From positions 1 to 64,000 of the forward strand of contig JBNKHI010000013.1 in NCBI GenBank assembly GCA_050290265.1: a stretch of 64,000 nt of DNA, given 5' to 3'. The position numbers and the translations under genes were made by a program. A model generated the notes under the pieces. It saw only the letters and a list, made by a program, of their open reading frames with translations. It did not search any database and was not told the origin of the DNA. Position 1 is the first letter of the stretch. Every line of letters begins with the position of its first letter. Positions 51,603 to 60,747 of this stretch are shown here, in pieces. The stretch comes from JBNKFV01 sp050290265. GTDB taxonomy: Bacteria > Pseudomonadota > Gammaproteobacteria > Pseudomonadales > Cellvibrionaceae.

Positions 51603-51959
51603 TCAGGTTTTTAATACCACCAGTACTTCTTCCAGCTCGGCAATCATCTGGCTAACTAGCTGACTGAATTGACTGGAGTCTGCTTGCGCGGTTTCACCTG
51701 TCATTTGTTGTCTGGCGCCACCAATGGTAAAGCCCTGATCATACAGTAACCCGCGAATTTGACGGATGGTGAGTACATCCTGACGCTGATAATAACGACG
51801 GTTACCGCGACGTTTTACCGGTTTTAACTGAGGGAATTCTTGTTCCCAATAACGCAGCACATGGGGTTTTACTGCACACAGGTCACTCACTTCACCTATG
51901 GTGAAATAACGTTTACCTGGAATGGGAGGAAGTTCGTCGTTATGACTTGGTTCCAGCAT
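51603..51959 (-). CDS. MerR-family transcriptional regulator downstream of ihfA
   Basis: 118-residue MerR-type DNA-binding protein: helix-turn-helix YFTIGEVSDLCAVKPHVLRY, the wing KPVKRRGNRRYYQRQDVLTI, then a short helical C-terminus without a recognisable metal-binding Cys motif. It overlaps the end of ihfA by 20 bp. A MerR gene directly after ihfA is conserved in Pseudomonas relatives, but its target is not known to me. Confidence 0.92.
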   Translation of the reverse strand: MLEPSHNDELPPIPGKRYFTIGEVSDLCAVKPHVLRYWEQEFPQLKPVKRRGNRRYYQRQDVLTIRQIRGLLYDQGFTIGGARQQMTGETAQADSSQFSQLVSQMIAELEEVLVVLKT

Positions 51960-52245
51960 AAGCTTCTACTCGTGCCTTCAATTTTTGTCCGGGGCGAAAG
52001 GTCACCACGCGCCGCGCGGTGATTGGAATTTCTTCGCCAGTTTTTGGATTACGGCCTGGACGCTGACTTTTATCTCTTAAATCAAAGTTACCAAACCCAG
52101 ACAACTTAACGGGTTCATTAGTTTCCAATGATGTACGAATTTCTTCAAAAAAGAGTTCAACCAGTTCTTTTGCCTCGCGCTTGTTAAGCCCAAGGTCTTC
52201 GTATAACTGTTCTGCCAGATCTGCTTTCGTTAGCGCCCCATCCAT
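51940..52245 (-). CDS. ihfA: Integration host factor subunit alpha
   Basis: 101-residue DNA-bending protein that pairs with IhfB. Recognisable elements: GALTKADLAEQLYEDLGLNK, the linker VKLSGFGNFDLRDKSQRPGR and the beta-arm NPKTGEEIPITARRVVTFRP with the intercalating Pro. Located 12 bp after pheT, as in E. coli and Pseudomonas, so PheRS and IHF expression are linked. Confidence 0.97.
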   Translation of the reverse strand: MDGALTKADLAEQLYEDLGLNKREAKELVELFFEEIRTSLETNEPVKLSGFGNFDLRDKSQRPGRNPKTGEEIPITARRVVTFRPGQKLKARVEAYAGTKS

Positions 52246-52257
52246 AAGCCATCAGCC

Positions 52258-54651
52258 TCACCTAAGGGTTGCGTTACATTTCGCCTCTAAGCTTGATACC
52301 ACGCTAGCCATGAAGGCGTTAATTTCATCCTCATTAAGAGTGCGTGATGGATGCTGAAAGGTCAAGCCTAATGCGACACTTTTTCTATACGTATCAATGC
52401 CTTTGCCAACATATACGTCAAAAACCTTTAAGTCTTCGAGGTAACTTCCTGCATTTTCTCGAACTTGCTGGAAAAGATCTCCAATACTGACTGTTTTATC
52501 GACAATAACAGCGATATCGCGACGAACGGCCGGAAAACGAGAGATTCCAGAGAAATTCGGTATCTTACCCTGCTGTAACGAAGCCAATGAAACTTCGAAT
52601 AAGTATACCGGCTGGTTTATACCGAGAGTTTGCTGCAATTGCGGGTGCAGCGCGCCTATGATCCCAACCTTTTCACCATTCAATAAAATTGCAGCGGTTT
52701 GACCAGGATGCAACGCAGCAACGGAGTCTGCTGAAAACGCCCAGGCAGCCTCATTATTGGTGAGAGCCAGCAGGCTTTCAACATCGGCTTTGACATCAAA
52801 GAAGTCGGCCTTCTCAGCAGTTTCAGCCCAGTTTTCCGGGAATCGACTGCCGTAAACCAAACCACCCAGCACCGGCTCTTGGGTCAGGCCCGCCGGGCCA
52901 GGCACGAATTTCTGCCCGGTTTCAAATAGACGCACACGGCTCTGTTGACGGTTAAGGTTATTTTGCAATGTCGAGACTAAACTCGGCCACAAACTGGTAC
53001 GCATAACAGCCATATCTGCACTAATAGGGTTCTGCAAGGATACCGGGGTGATATCCGGGTTAAACGCCTGCTGCAATTTAGGCTCGATAAAGCTGTAGCT
53101 TACGGTCTCCTGGTAACCGCGAGCAATTAACTGCTGTTGAACGGCATGAATGGGCAATTTGGCTTCTTCGTGACGCTCAATAGGCAATGCCATTTTCATT
53201 TTCGTCGTGGGCAAATTGTTATAACCATAGACGCGGGCAAGCTCTTCTAGCAGATCTTCTTCAATCTCGATATCGAAACGATAACTGGGCACCGCAAACG
53301 TCCAACTAGTATCGTCTGATGCCACAACCGTTAGCCCTAAACGCGTGATAATGCCCTCCACATCAGCATCCGACATGGCAAAACCCAGGCCCGATTCAAT
53401 GCGTGTTTTGCGAAGTGTGACAGGCGCAATCTGCGGCAGATTTTCGGTAGATTCTGCACGAACCACCGGACCTGCACTGCCACCAACAATGCTTAACAAG
53501 AGTTCGGTCGCGCGCTCCAGCGCTTGCTCTTGTAGCTGGAAATCCACACCCCGCTCAAAGCGGTGTGAAGAGTCTGTATGCAAACCATAGTTACGCGCTT
53601 TACCGGCGATGGCCAATGGCGCAAAGAATGCGCTTTCAAGGAATATATCCACTGTTGATGCAGTCACTGCGCTGGCAGCACCGCCCATAATACCGGCCAT
53701 AGCCAGAGGCCCTGACTCGTCGGCAATAACGAGGGTGTCGGCCTTGAGCTTAATTTCCTGGTCGTCCAACAAGGTTAATAATTCGCCCTCGGCAGCCATA
53801 CGAACCTGTATATCACCGTTCAACTTGGACAAGTCGAACGCATGCATAGGCTGGCCCAGTTCAAGCAACACATAGTTGGTTACATCAACCACCGCATCAA
53901 TCGAGCGCAGCCCGGAACGACGGAGTTTCTCCTGCATCCACAGTGGCGATGGCTGGCTGATATCGACGCCCTTGATCACTCGCCCTACATAACGCGGGCA
54001 AGCTTCAGCGGCAACCAGTTGCACTGATTTCACCACATCAATGGTGACCGGCTGTTCAGAAATAACCGGCGCGCAGACATCAAGACGATTCAGTACACCC
54101 ACTTCACGCGCGATACCACGCACGCTTAAACAGTCACTGCGGTTGGGCGTCAGGTCTACCTCTATAATCTGATCATTCAAACTCAGGTAATCGCGCAAGT
54201 CGGTGCCGACCGGGGCATCCTGGGGCAATTCCCATAAGCCGTCATCATCGTCACCCGCCTGGAGTTCGGTTTGCGCACAAAGCATGCCGAACGATTCAAC
54301 ACCACGCAGTTTGGCTTTTTTAATCTTAAAGGCTTTGCCATCGTCACCTGGCGGCAACTCAGCACCAATCGTAGCAAACGGAATTTTGATGCCAACACGC
54401 GCATTAGGTGCACCGCAAACCACCTGCGCAAGCTCATCACCATGACCTGCAACCTTGCAGACACGCAGTTTATCCGCGTCAGGATGCTGTGCTATTTCAA
54501 CAATTTCACCCACCACTACGCCACTAAAGACACCGGCGACAGGCTCAACGCTGTCCACTTCCAGACCAGCCATGGTGATTTGTTCGACTAATTCCGATGT
54601 TGCTAATGCAGGTTGTACCCACTCGCGCAACCAAGACTCACTAATTTTCAT
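52258..54651 (-). CDS. pheT: Phenylalanyl-tRNA synthetase beta subunit
   Basis: Partner of PheS in the alpha2-beta2 enzyme that charges tRNA-Phe. The 797-residue product (E. coli 795) contains the N-terminal tRNA-binding OB domain (about residues 39-150), the B3/B4 editing domain, the B5 domain (about 405-475), a catalytic-like core and the C-terminal FDX-ACB anticodon-binding domain (SRFPAVRRDIAVIVDKTVSI). Starts MKISESWLREWVQPAL. About 100 bp after pheS. Confidence 0.97.
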   Translation of the reverse strand: MKISESWLREWVQPALATSELVEQITMAGLEVDSVEPVAGVFSGVVVGEIVEIAQHPDADKLRVCKVAGHGDELAQVVCGAPNARVGIKIPFATIGAELPPGDDGKAFKIKKAKLRGVESFGMLCAQTELQAGDDDDGLWELPQDAPVGTDLRDYLSLNDQIIEVDLTPNRSDCLSVRGIAREVGVLNRLDVCAPVISEQPVTIDVVKSVQLVAAEACPRYVGRVIKGVDISQPSPLWMQEKLRRSGLRSIDAVVDVTNYVLLELGQPMHAFDLSKLNGDIQVRMAAEGELLTLLDDQEIKLKADTLVIADESGPLAMAGIMGGAASAVTASTVDIFLESAFFAPLAIAGKARNYGLHTDSSHRFERGVDFQLQEQALERATELLLSIVGGSAGPVVRAESTENLPQIAPVTLRKTRIESGLGFAMSDADVEGIITRLGLTVVASDDTSWTFAVPSYRFDIEIEEDLLEELARVYGYNNLPTTKMKMALPIERHEEAKLPIHAVQQQLIARGYQETVSYSFIEPKLQQAFNPDITPVSLQNPISADMAVMRTSLWPSLVSTLQNNLNRQQSRVRLFETGQKFVPGPAGLTQEPVLGGLVYGSRFPENWAETAEKADFFDVKADVESLLALTNNEAAWAFSADSVAALHPGQTAAILLNGEKVGIIGALHPQLQQTLGINQPVYLFEVSLASLQQGKIPNFSGISRFPAVRRDIAVIVDKTVSIGDLFQQVRENAGSYLEDLKVFDVYVGKGIDTYRKSVALGLTFQHPSRTLNEDEINAFMASVVSSLEAKCNATLR

Positions 54652-54750
54652 GAATTCGTTCCGTTAAGAAATTTCTTTACGTACTAATGCTATGGATTTT
54701 ACGTTTTGGATCAGTGTAATCAGGCGACCCAATCACTCTCAATCTATCGC

Positions 54751-55782
54751 CTAGTTAAACTGCTTTAAGAAACGCAGATCGTTTTCAAAAAACAACCGCA
54801 GATCATCAACGCCATAACGCAGCATTGCCAGGCGATCCACTCCCATACCAAAGGCAAAGCCGGTGTAAACCTCGCTATCTACACCGCTGGCTTTAAGCAC
54901 ATTGGGGTGCACCATGCCGCACCCCCCCACTTCGATCCAGCCGGTTTGACCGCATACACGGCAACCTTTACCACCGCAATTGGTACACTGGATGTCCATT
55001 TCTGCAGAGGGTTCGGTAAACGGGAAGTACGAAGGGCGAAAACGCACGGGCGCGTCGGCCTCGAAGAAAGCTTTCAGAAACTGGTCCATCGTGCCTTTTA
55101 GATCAGCAAAGCTAACGCCCTTGTCGATCAATAAGCCTTCTACCTGATGAAACATGGGTGTGTGGGTTAAGTCAGAATCGCAACGATAAACACGACCAGG
55201 ACAAATCACCCGAATAGGGGGCTCCTGTTTTTCCATCACACGGACCTGTACCGGCGAGGTATGGGTGCGCAAAACGTGTGTACCCGATACTTGGTCTGGG
55301 TTCACGTAAAACGTGTCGTGCATTGCCCGTGCGGGATGGTGTGAGGGAATATTTAGCGCCTCGAAGTTGTGATAGTCGTCTTCGATTTCCGGTCCCTCTT
55401 CCACCTTATAACCTGCCGCAGTAAAGATGGCCTCTATACGCTGACGCGTACGGGTAATGGGATGCAAACCTCCATTCACCTGACCACGTCCGGGCAGGGT
55501 TACATCAATGGTTTCGGATGCAAGCTTGGCATTGATCGCGGCCTGCTCCAAAGCCTGCTTGCGCAGAGTCAGCTGTTCCTGAACCCGCTCTTTGGCTTGA
55601 TTAATTTCAGCGCCAGCTTTCGGCCGCTCTTCAGCCGATAAGCCGCCCAGGCTCTTTAACAGTGCCGTAATTTGGCCTTTTTTACCCAGATATTCGACCC
55701 GCACATGGTCAAGTGCGGCGAGGTCTTCAGCTTCAGCCACCAGTTTCAAGGCCTGGTCTGTCAGTACCGACAGATTTTCCAT
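54751..55782 (-). CDS. pheS: Phenylalanyl-tRNA synthetase alpha subunit
   Basis: Catalytic subunit, 343 residues. N-terminal coiled coil (about 1-85), then class II motifs: motif 2 around RVYRCDSDLTHTPMFHQVEG, PVRFRPSYFPFTEPS for phenylalanine binding, and motif 3 GFAFGMGVDRLAMLRYG. It has the Pseudomonas-like Cys-rich insertion CTNCGGKGCRVCGQTGW. A terminator-like hairpin at 55942 lies between it and rplT. Confidence 0.97.
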   Translation of the reverse strand: MENLSVLTDQALKLVAEAEDLAALDHVRVEYLGKKGQITALLKSLGGLSAEERPKAGAEINQAKERVQEQLTLRKQALEQAAINAKLASETIDVTLPGRGQVNGGLHPITRTRQRIEAIFTAAGYKVEEGPEIEDDYHNFEALNIPSHHPARAMHDTFYVNPDQVSGTHVLRTHTSPVQVRVMEKQEPPIRVICPGRVYRCDSDLTHTPMFHQVEGLLIDKGVSFADLKGTMDQFLKAFFEADAPVRFRPSYFPFTEPSAEMDIQCTNCGGKGCRVCGQTGWIEVGGCGMVHPNVLKASGVDSEVYTGFAFGMGVDRLAMLRYGVDDLRLFFENDLRFLKQFN

Positions 55783-55941
55783 TACTTAGCTCCACGTATT
55801 TGGCCAAACAAATAGAAGCATCTATTTGGCACTCGAATTTTTACCGTTTTATTTCTATACCGATTTTTACAGTTACCGGTTATTCCATGTGTTGTCGATT
55901 TGCCAAAGCTCACAAGATAGCAACCAATGGCAAACACAAAC

Positions 55942-55978
55942 AAAAAAGGGAGAAGCTGTTACGCCCCTCCCCTTTTTA
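55942..55978 (-). terminator. Terminator between rplT and pheS
   Basis: On the minus strand AAAAAGGGGAG ... CTTCTCCCTTTTTT forms an imperfect stem with an 11-nt loop and ends in six T. In E. coli pheST is attenuated through a Phe-rich leader peptide; I found no such leader here, so this is more likely the end of the infC-rpmI-rplT transcript, with a separate pheS promoter in 55783-55941. Confidence 0.7.
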
Positions 55979-56024
55979 ATACCTGCTGCCATGCCAAACA
56001 CAGCAACAGATGTTCACTTGGGCC

Positions 56025-56384
56025 TTAAGCTGCCAGGGCTGCTTTCGCTTTTTCAACGACAGCAGCAAAAGCTACCTTATCGTGAACGGCTAAGTCAGCC
56101 AACACACGACGGTCCAAAACGATGTCCGCTTTTTTCAAACCAGCAATTAAACGGCTGTAGGACATATCCAGTGCACGCGACTGTGCATTGATACGAGTAA
56201 TCCACAAGGCGCGGAAATTACGCTTTTTAACGCGACGGTCGCGATAAGCATATTGACCGGCTTTGATAACCGCTTGTTTTGCTACACGAAATACACGTGA
56301 ACGCGCACCGTAGTAACCTTTTGCTGCTTTTAAAACTTTCTTATGACGACGACGCGCCTCTACACCACGTTTTACACGGGCCAT
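56025..56384 (-). CDS. rplT: 50S ribosomal protein L20
   Basis: 119-residue early-assembly protein of the 50S subunit. Starts MARVKRGVEARRRHKKVLKA with the basic N-terminal extension, followed by FRALWITRINAQSR in the globular part. L20 represses the rpmI-rplT mRNA in E. coli; whether the same pseudoknot exists here was not determined. 41 bp after rpmI. Confidence 0.98.
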   Translation of the reverse strand: MARVKRGVEARRRHKKVLKAAKGYYGARSRVFRVAKQAVIKAGQYAYRDRRVKKRNFRALWITRINAQSRALDMSYSRLIAGLKKADIVLDRRVLADLAVHDKVAFAAVVEKAKAALAA

Positions 56385-56425
56385 AATCTATCTCCTAAAA
56401 ATGATTAAACCTAAAAACGGGCCAA

Positions 56426-56623
56426 TTAGTTGGCGCGCAGCATACGATCAACCAATGGCTTATCGGATGCGTTCAGGATTGCAGTACCACGCAGCTGACG
56501 CTTACGCTTGGTAGTCATTTTGGTCAAGATATGGCTTTTGTTAGCGTGTTTGTGCTTGTAGCCGTTTGCCACTTTTTTAAAGCGCTTGGCTGCGCCGCTA
56601 TGTACTTTAGCTTTTGTTGCCAT
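56426..56623 (-). CDS. rpmI: 50S ribosomal protein L35
   Basis: 65-residue protein from the ATG at 56623 (MATKAKVHSGAAKRFKKV); an upstream in-frame ATG at 56638 would only add MEIHP and sits in the ribosome-site region (GGAGATACATCCC). Conserved core KHANKSHILTKMTTKRKRQL. Between infC and rplT. Confidence 0.97.
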   Translation of the reverse strand: MATKAKVHSGAAKRFKKVANGYKHKHANKSHILTKMTTKRKRQLRGTAILNASDKPLVDRMLRAN

Positions 56624-56754
56624 GGGATGTATCTCCAAGGTTAGCCACCACTTGATACAACAAATCTGTGCCAGTCATACAACTGGCAAGACGCGTAGTT
56701 TCCAAGGGAGCCTAGCGGTTAATGATTAAAGTAGGTCGGTAGCTAAAAACCTGG

Positions 56755-57294
56755 CTACTTTTTCTTTTTCGGCGCAATTACCATCAGCAATTGACGCCCT
56801 TCCATTTTCGGGCGCTGTTCAACAACACCGTACTCTTCCAGGTCTTTTTCAATACGCTCTAGCATTTCCATGCCGAGCTCCTGGTGAGCCATTTCACGAC
56901 CACGATAGCGCAATGATATCTTGGCCTTATCCCCGTCTTCCAAAAAGCGAATCACATTCTTCAATTTAATGTTGTAGTCGCCAATGTCCGTACCGGGACG
57001 GAATTTCATTTCTTTAATTTGCTGTTGCTTCTGCTTTTTCTTAGCAGCGGCTTTTTGCTTTTTGATTTCAAAGAGATGTTTACCGTAGTCCATGACCTTA
57101 CAGACGGGAGGAACTGCATCTGCAGACATCTCAACCAAATCCATTGTCGCGGCCTTAGCAGCCTGCAATGCTTCTTCAATCGAGACGATACCGACCTGTT
57201 CACCGTCGGCTCCAATTAATCTAACTTCCTTTACATCAATCTGGTCATTAACTCGGTTTTTCTTTGAACGTCCTGAACGCATAGCCTGTGTGAT
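56755..57294 (-). CDS. infC: Translation initiation factor IF-3 (AUC start codon)
   Basis: IF-3 checks start-codon pairing and keeps subunits apart. The N-domain (RVNDQIDVKEVRLIGADGEQ), basic linker (KKQKAAAKKKQKQQQIKEMK) and C-domain (KFRPGTDIGDYNIKLKNVIR, RYRGREMAHQELGMEMLERI, EGRQLLMVIAPKKKK) are all present. I place the start at an ATC at 57294, because AGGAG (57304-57308) lies 9 nt upstream and the product is then 179 residues (E. coli 180). An in-frame ATG at 57282 is too far from AGGAG, and one at 57339 would add a non-conserved N-terminus. A rare start codon is the basis of IF-3 autoregulation in E. coli (AUU), so the same control is likely. Confidence 0.93.
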   Translation of the reverse strand: MTQAMRSGRSKKNRVNDQIDVKEVRLIGADGEQVGIVSIEEALQAAKAATMDLVEMSADAVPPVCKVMDYGKHLFEIKKQKAAAKKKQKQQQIKEMKFRPGTDIGDYNIKLKNVIRFLEDGDKAKISLRYRGREMAHQELGMEMLERIEKDLEEYGVVEQRPKMEGRQLLMVIAPKKKK

Positions 57295-57429
57295 AGCAAA
57301 TTGCTCCTGTTTAATTTGTTGGTCCGACCATAGGTGCATTCCGGTAACACCCGTCTAAACCATAAAAAGCCGCCACCGGTTGGCTTATCGTAAAACCCGG
57401 CAGACTCAAGTCCACCGAGTATTAATTAC

Positions 57430-59349
57430 TTACGACAAACGACCGCGACGTGCCACTGCTGTGGTTAGGAGATCTGCGAACTCATCAACAGACATTACAC
57501 CTAGATCTTCACCACTGCGGGTACGTACGGCCACGGTATTATTTTCCATCTCCTTATCACCTGCCACGAGCAGGTAAGGAATCTTCTGGATTGTGTGCTC
57601 GCGGATTTTAAAGCCGATCTTTTCGTTTCTCAAGTCCGAAATTGCTCTGAACCCCCTGTTTCGCAAGGTTTCTTCAATTTTCTGCACATATTCCGCCTGA
57701 TTGTCCGTAATATTCATAATTACGGCTTGCTCTGGCGCCAACCAAGCCGGAAAAGCACCTTCGTAGTTTTCGATCAAAATACCGATAAAACGCTCAAATG
57801 AACCCAGGATTGCTCGGTGCAACATGACCGGAACCTGGCGCGAGCCATCTTCCGCCACATACTGAGCATCAAGTCTACCAGGCATAGAGAAATCCACCTG
57901 GATAGTGCCGCATTGCCACACTCGACCCAAGCAATCTTTCAATGAGAATTCAATTTTAGGACCATAGAAAGCACCTTCGCCAGGCAGCAATTCCCAAGCC
58001 AGGCCTTTCGCATCCAAGGCATCAGCCAAAGCCTTCTCAGCTTTATCCCACACCGCATCGTCACCAACCCGCTGCTCCGGGCGTGTCGAAAGACGGATAA
58101 TCACCTCTTCAAAGCCAAAATCAGCATAAACAGCGTACAACAAGTCAGTGAAAGTCGATACTTCATGCTGAATATCATTTTCAGTACAAAAGATATGCGC
58201 ATCGTCCTGAGTAAACCCACGGACTCGCATTATCCCTTGCAACGTACCGGAGGCTTCGTTGCGATGGCATGACCCAAACTCGGCCAGACGCAAGGGCAAA
58301 TCTTTATAAGACTTAAGCCCCTGGTTGAACACTTGTACATGGCAAGGACAATTCATAGGTTTAACGGCGTAATCACGAGATTCCGACTCTACCGTGAACA
58401 TGCTGTCGCGAAACTTGTCCCAATGCCCAGACCGCTCCCACAATGTGCGATCCACTACCTGAGGCGTTTTAATTTCCTGATAGCCGTTGTCACGCTGAAC
58501 TCTGCGCATATACTCTTCAATAGTCGTATAAATAGACCAGCCTTTAGGGTGCCAAAACACCATGCCCGGCGCTTCTTCTTGCAGGTGAAACAAATTGAAT
58601 TTTTTACCCAGCTTTCGGTGGTCACGCTTTACCGCTTCCTCCAGAAACTGCAAATGTGCTTTCAACTGTTTCTTGTCAGGAAAAGCCGTGCCGTAAATAC
58701 GCTGCAGCATCTTATTATCAGAGTCACCGCGCCAATACGCACCTGACACTCGCATCAATTTAAAGTGCTGACAAAAACGCATATTCGGTACATGTGGTCC
58801 CCGACACATATCAATATATTCTTCGTGATGATACAGCCCTGGCCGGGCATCCTTGGGGATATCTCGCTCAAGAATTTCCAGCTTGTATAACTCACCACGC
58901 TCACTAAAGGTATCGTGCGCTTCCTGCCAAGAGACAACGTTTTTTACCACTTCGTATTCAGTCTTAGCGAGTTCTAGCATACGTTTTTCCAACGCAGCCA
59001 TGTCGTCCTCGGTCAACATATGGTCGAGGTCAATATCGTAGTAAAAACCGTTTTCAATAGTGGGCCCAATCGCCATCTTGGCATCCGGCCAAAGTTGCTT
59101 AATTGCGTGGCCTACCAAGTGCGCACAGGAGTGACGAATAATCTCCAAGCCGTCTGGATCTTTTGGTGTAAAGATTACCAGATCAGCATCAGACTGGATT
59201 GGGTCATGTGCATCCACGCGCTCACCATTAACCCGGCCACCAACGGTAGCTTTAGCCAAACCGGGGCCGATATCGGCAGCAACTTCATAAACAGAAACAG
59301 GGGCATCGTAAGTTCGCTGGGAACCATCAGGAAGAGTAATAACAGGCAT
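57430..59349 (-). CDS. thrS: Threonyl-tRNA synthetase
   Basis: Charges tRNA-Thr and edits Ser mischarging. The 639-residue product has the N-terminal TGS domain (PVITLPDGSQRTYDAPVSVY), the editing domain with HSCAHLVGHAIKQLWPDAK (HxxxH), the class II core with MNCPCHVQVFNQGLKSYKDL (zinc Cys) and HRNEASG, and the C-terminal anticodon-binding domain. Upstream of infC, the usual gammaproteobacterial order. An operator of the E. coli thrS type was not identified. Confidence 0.98.
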   Translation of the reverse strand: MPVITLPDGSQRTYDAPVSVYEVAADIGPGLAKATVGGRVNGERVDAHDPIQSDADLVIFTPKDPDGLEIIRHSCAHLVGHAIKQLWPDAKMAIGPTIENGFYYDIDLDHMLTEDDMAALEKRMLELAKTEYEVVKNVVSWQEAHDTFSERGELYKLEILERDIPKDARPGLYHHEEYIDMCRGPHVPNMRFCQHFKLMRVSGAYWRGDSDNKMLQRIYGTAFPDKKQLKAHLQFLEEAVKRDHRKLGKKFNLFHLQEEAPGMVFWHPKGWSIYTTIEEYMRRVQRDNGYQEIKTPQVVDRTLWERSGHWDKFRDSMFTVESESRDYAVKPMNCPCHVQVFNQGLKSYKDLPLRLAEFGSCHRNEASGTLQGIMRVRGFTQDDAHIFCTENDIQHEVSTFTDLLYAVYADFGFEEVIIRLSTRPEQRVGDDAVWDKAEKALADALDAKGLAWELLPGEGAFYGPKIEFSLKDCLGRVWQCGTIQVDFSMPGRLDAQYVAEDGSRQVPVMLHRAILGSFERFIGILIENYEGAFPAWLAPEQAVIMNITDNQAEYVQKIEETLRNRGFRAISDLRNEKIGFKIREHTIQKIPYLLVAGDKEMENNTVAVRTRSGEDLGVMSVDEFADLLTTAVARRGRLS

Positions 59350-59499
59350 GATAAATCCTAGATTTCAGTGGTGGCCCCTACCAAAGGCCACGTGAGCTTT
59401 GCTGAAAACAGCAAGTAAGCATTTGTTTTGTATATAAATTCGGACTAGCCGAACACGAAACGGCATTATAAAGGAATTGAAACACTTGCCAACCACCAA

Positions 59500-59534
59500 T
59501 AAAAAAGCCCTCGAGAACTCATCTCGAGGGCTTT
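59500..59534 (-). terminator. Terminator of tRNA-Val
   Basis: Perfect 13-bp stem AAAGCCCTCGAGA / TCTCGAGGGCTTT with a 5-nt loop; on the minus strand it is followed by a T run (TTTTTTATT when counting the stem's last T residues). Confidence 0.9.
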
Positions 59535-59539
59535 GAATT

Positions 59540-59616
59540 TGGTAGGCACGATCGGATTCGAACCAACGACCCCCACCATGTCAAGGTGGTGCTCTAACCA
59601 ACTGAGCTACGTGCCT
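59540..59616 (-). tRNA. tRNA-Val (anticodon GAC)
   Basis: 77-nt cloverleaf on the minus strand: acceptor AGGCACG / CGTGCCT, D arm GCTC AGTTGGTTA GAGC, anticodon stem CCACC / GGTGG with loop TTGACAT (anticodon GAC), T arm with GGTTCGAATCC, and encoded CCA. It marks the border between the conserved thrS-pheT region and the polysaccharide genes. The 190 bp to the next gene hold nothing recognised. Confidence 0.95.
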
Positions 59617-59807
59617 AAATTACCCAAAAGGCGATTTAAAATTCACGCCTAATGCGAAGGCCGCGAACTTTATCAAGATGCTCCCTCTGAGGCAAGCTTC
59701 TTTCTCAATAAAATATTAGCGGAAAGTAGATAGTTAAATCGATTAGCCGAGGGCATACAAACACCGCTAAAATACGCAACCCAAGCCTCAAATAGTCGAC
59801 ACTAATA

Positions 59808-60743
59808 ATGCAGATGAACCAGCCCGCAACAACGCTCGAGCGGATCGCCATTACCGGGGCCAATGGCTTTATAGGCACTCGCCTTACAGATTTTCTGCAA
59901 AAACAGGGTTATCCCATCGTCACTATTACACGAAAACCCTTTGCTTGTGGCTCAACGGAAAACACTCCTGTTGGCCAAAAGGGCTTTAAGTCTCTCAAAA
60001 GCTCAGACTTAAAAAATGTAACCACGGTCATTCATTTAGCTGCACAAGCGCATAACCCAAATGCTACGAAAGCCGATTATTACGAAAACAACCTGAAACA
60101 AACCAAGGCTCTAATGAAAGCTATCGTACAAGCGGGCATTAAGCGCATTATCTACGCCAGTAGCGTGAAAGCGGTCGGAGAAGAGTCCGGGACAAAAGCA
60201 TTCAATTCGCAAACAGAGCCACAACCTAAGGATGATTATGGGCGCTCAAAACTGGCAACAGAGCAATTAATTAAGGACACCTGCCAACGACACAATCTGG
60301 ACTACATCATTTTGCGGCTGCCATTGGTTATCAGCCCAAACGCCAAGGGCAATCTCGGACTGATCACAAAAGTTCTTAAAGCGGGCATTCCGTTACCCTT
60401 GAAAATCCAACACAACCGCAGAGACACCTTGTCCATCACAAACATAAACACGGCTATACTCAGTTGCCTCAAGAGGTGGCCCGAAAGATCTGACACTTTA
60501 TTTCTAAGCGACGGCAAACCGCGCTCAACAGCCGACCTCATCCATACCATGGCCAGCTATCAAAACATCGAAGCCAAATTGTTTTATCTACCAGCCCCTC
60601 TACTAAGAACCGCCCTCACCATGCTTGGCAAGGCCGAGTGGTATCAGCGCCTGAACGGGAACTTGGAGGTTGATATCAAAGCAACCATGGAAGTGCTTAA
60701 CTGGAGTCCATCTTTGCCCTCTAAGCACAAGGAGACCGATTAA
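59808..60743 (+). CDS. NAD-dependent sugar epimerase/dehydratase (extended SDR, WbpV-like)
   Basis: 311-residue nucleotide-sugar enzyme. Rossmann motif RIAITGANGFIGTRLTDFL at residues 12-30, VIHLAAQAHN, then the catalytic Ser region YASSVKAVGEE and the YxxxK motif in DDYGRSKLATEQL. By pattern and by its position directly before a WbpL/WecA-type transferase and a WbpM-type dehydratase it resembles WbpV of Pseudomonas O-antigen clusters, a UDP-sugar 4-epimerase or 4-reductase. The exact substrate is not known. Confidence 0.88.
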   Translation: MQMNQPATTLERIAITGANGFIGTRLTDFLQKQGYPIVTITRKPFACGSTENTPVGQKGFKSLKSSDLKNVTTVIHLAAQAHNPNATKADYYENNLKQTKALMKAIVQAGIKRIIYASSVKAVGEESGTKAFNSQTEPQPKDDYGRSKLATEQLIKDTCQRHNLDYIILRLPLVISPNAKGNLGLITKVLKAGIPLPLKIQHNRRDTLSITNINTAILSCLKRWPERSDTLFLSDGKPRSTADLIHTMASYQNIEAKLFYLPAPLLRTALTMLGKAEWYQRLNGNLEVDIKATMEVLNWSPSLPSKHKETD

Positions 60744-60747
60744 CATC

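Noticed and set aside
51383..51655. Plus-strand ORF beginning MNWSEWPDLNRRPPHP
   Set aside because: It runs across tRNA-Pro on the opposite strand; the WPDLNRRP string is the well-known false translation of a tRNA gene.
55783..56024. Phe-rich leader peptide (pheM-like attenuator) for pheST
   Set aside because: A hairpin is present, but no small ORF with a run of Phe codons precedes it.
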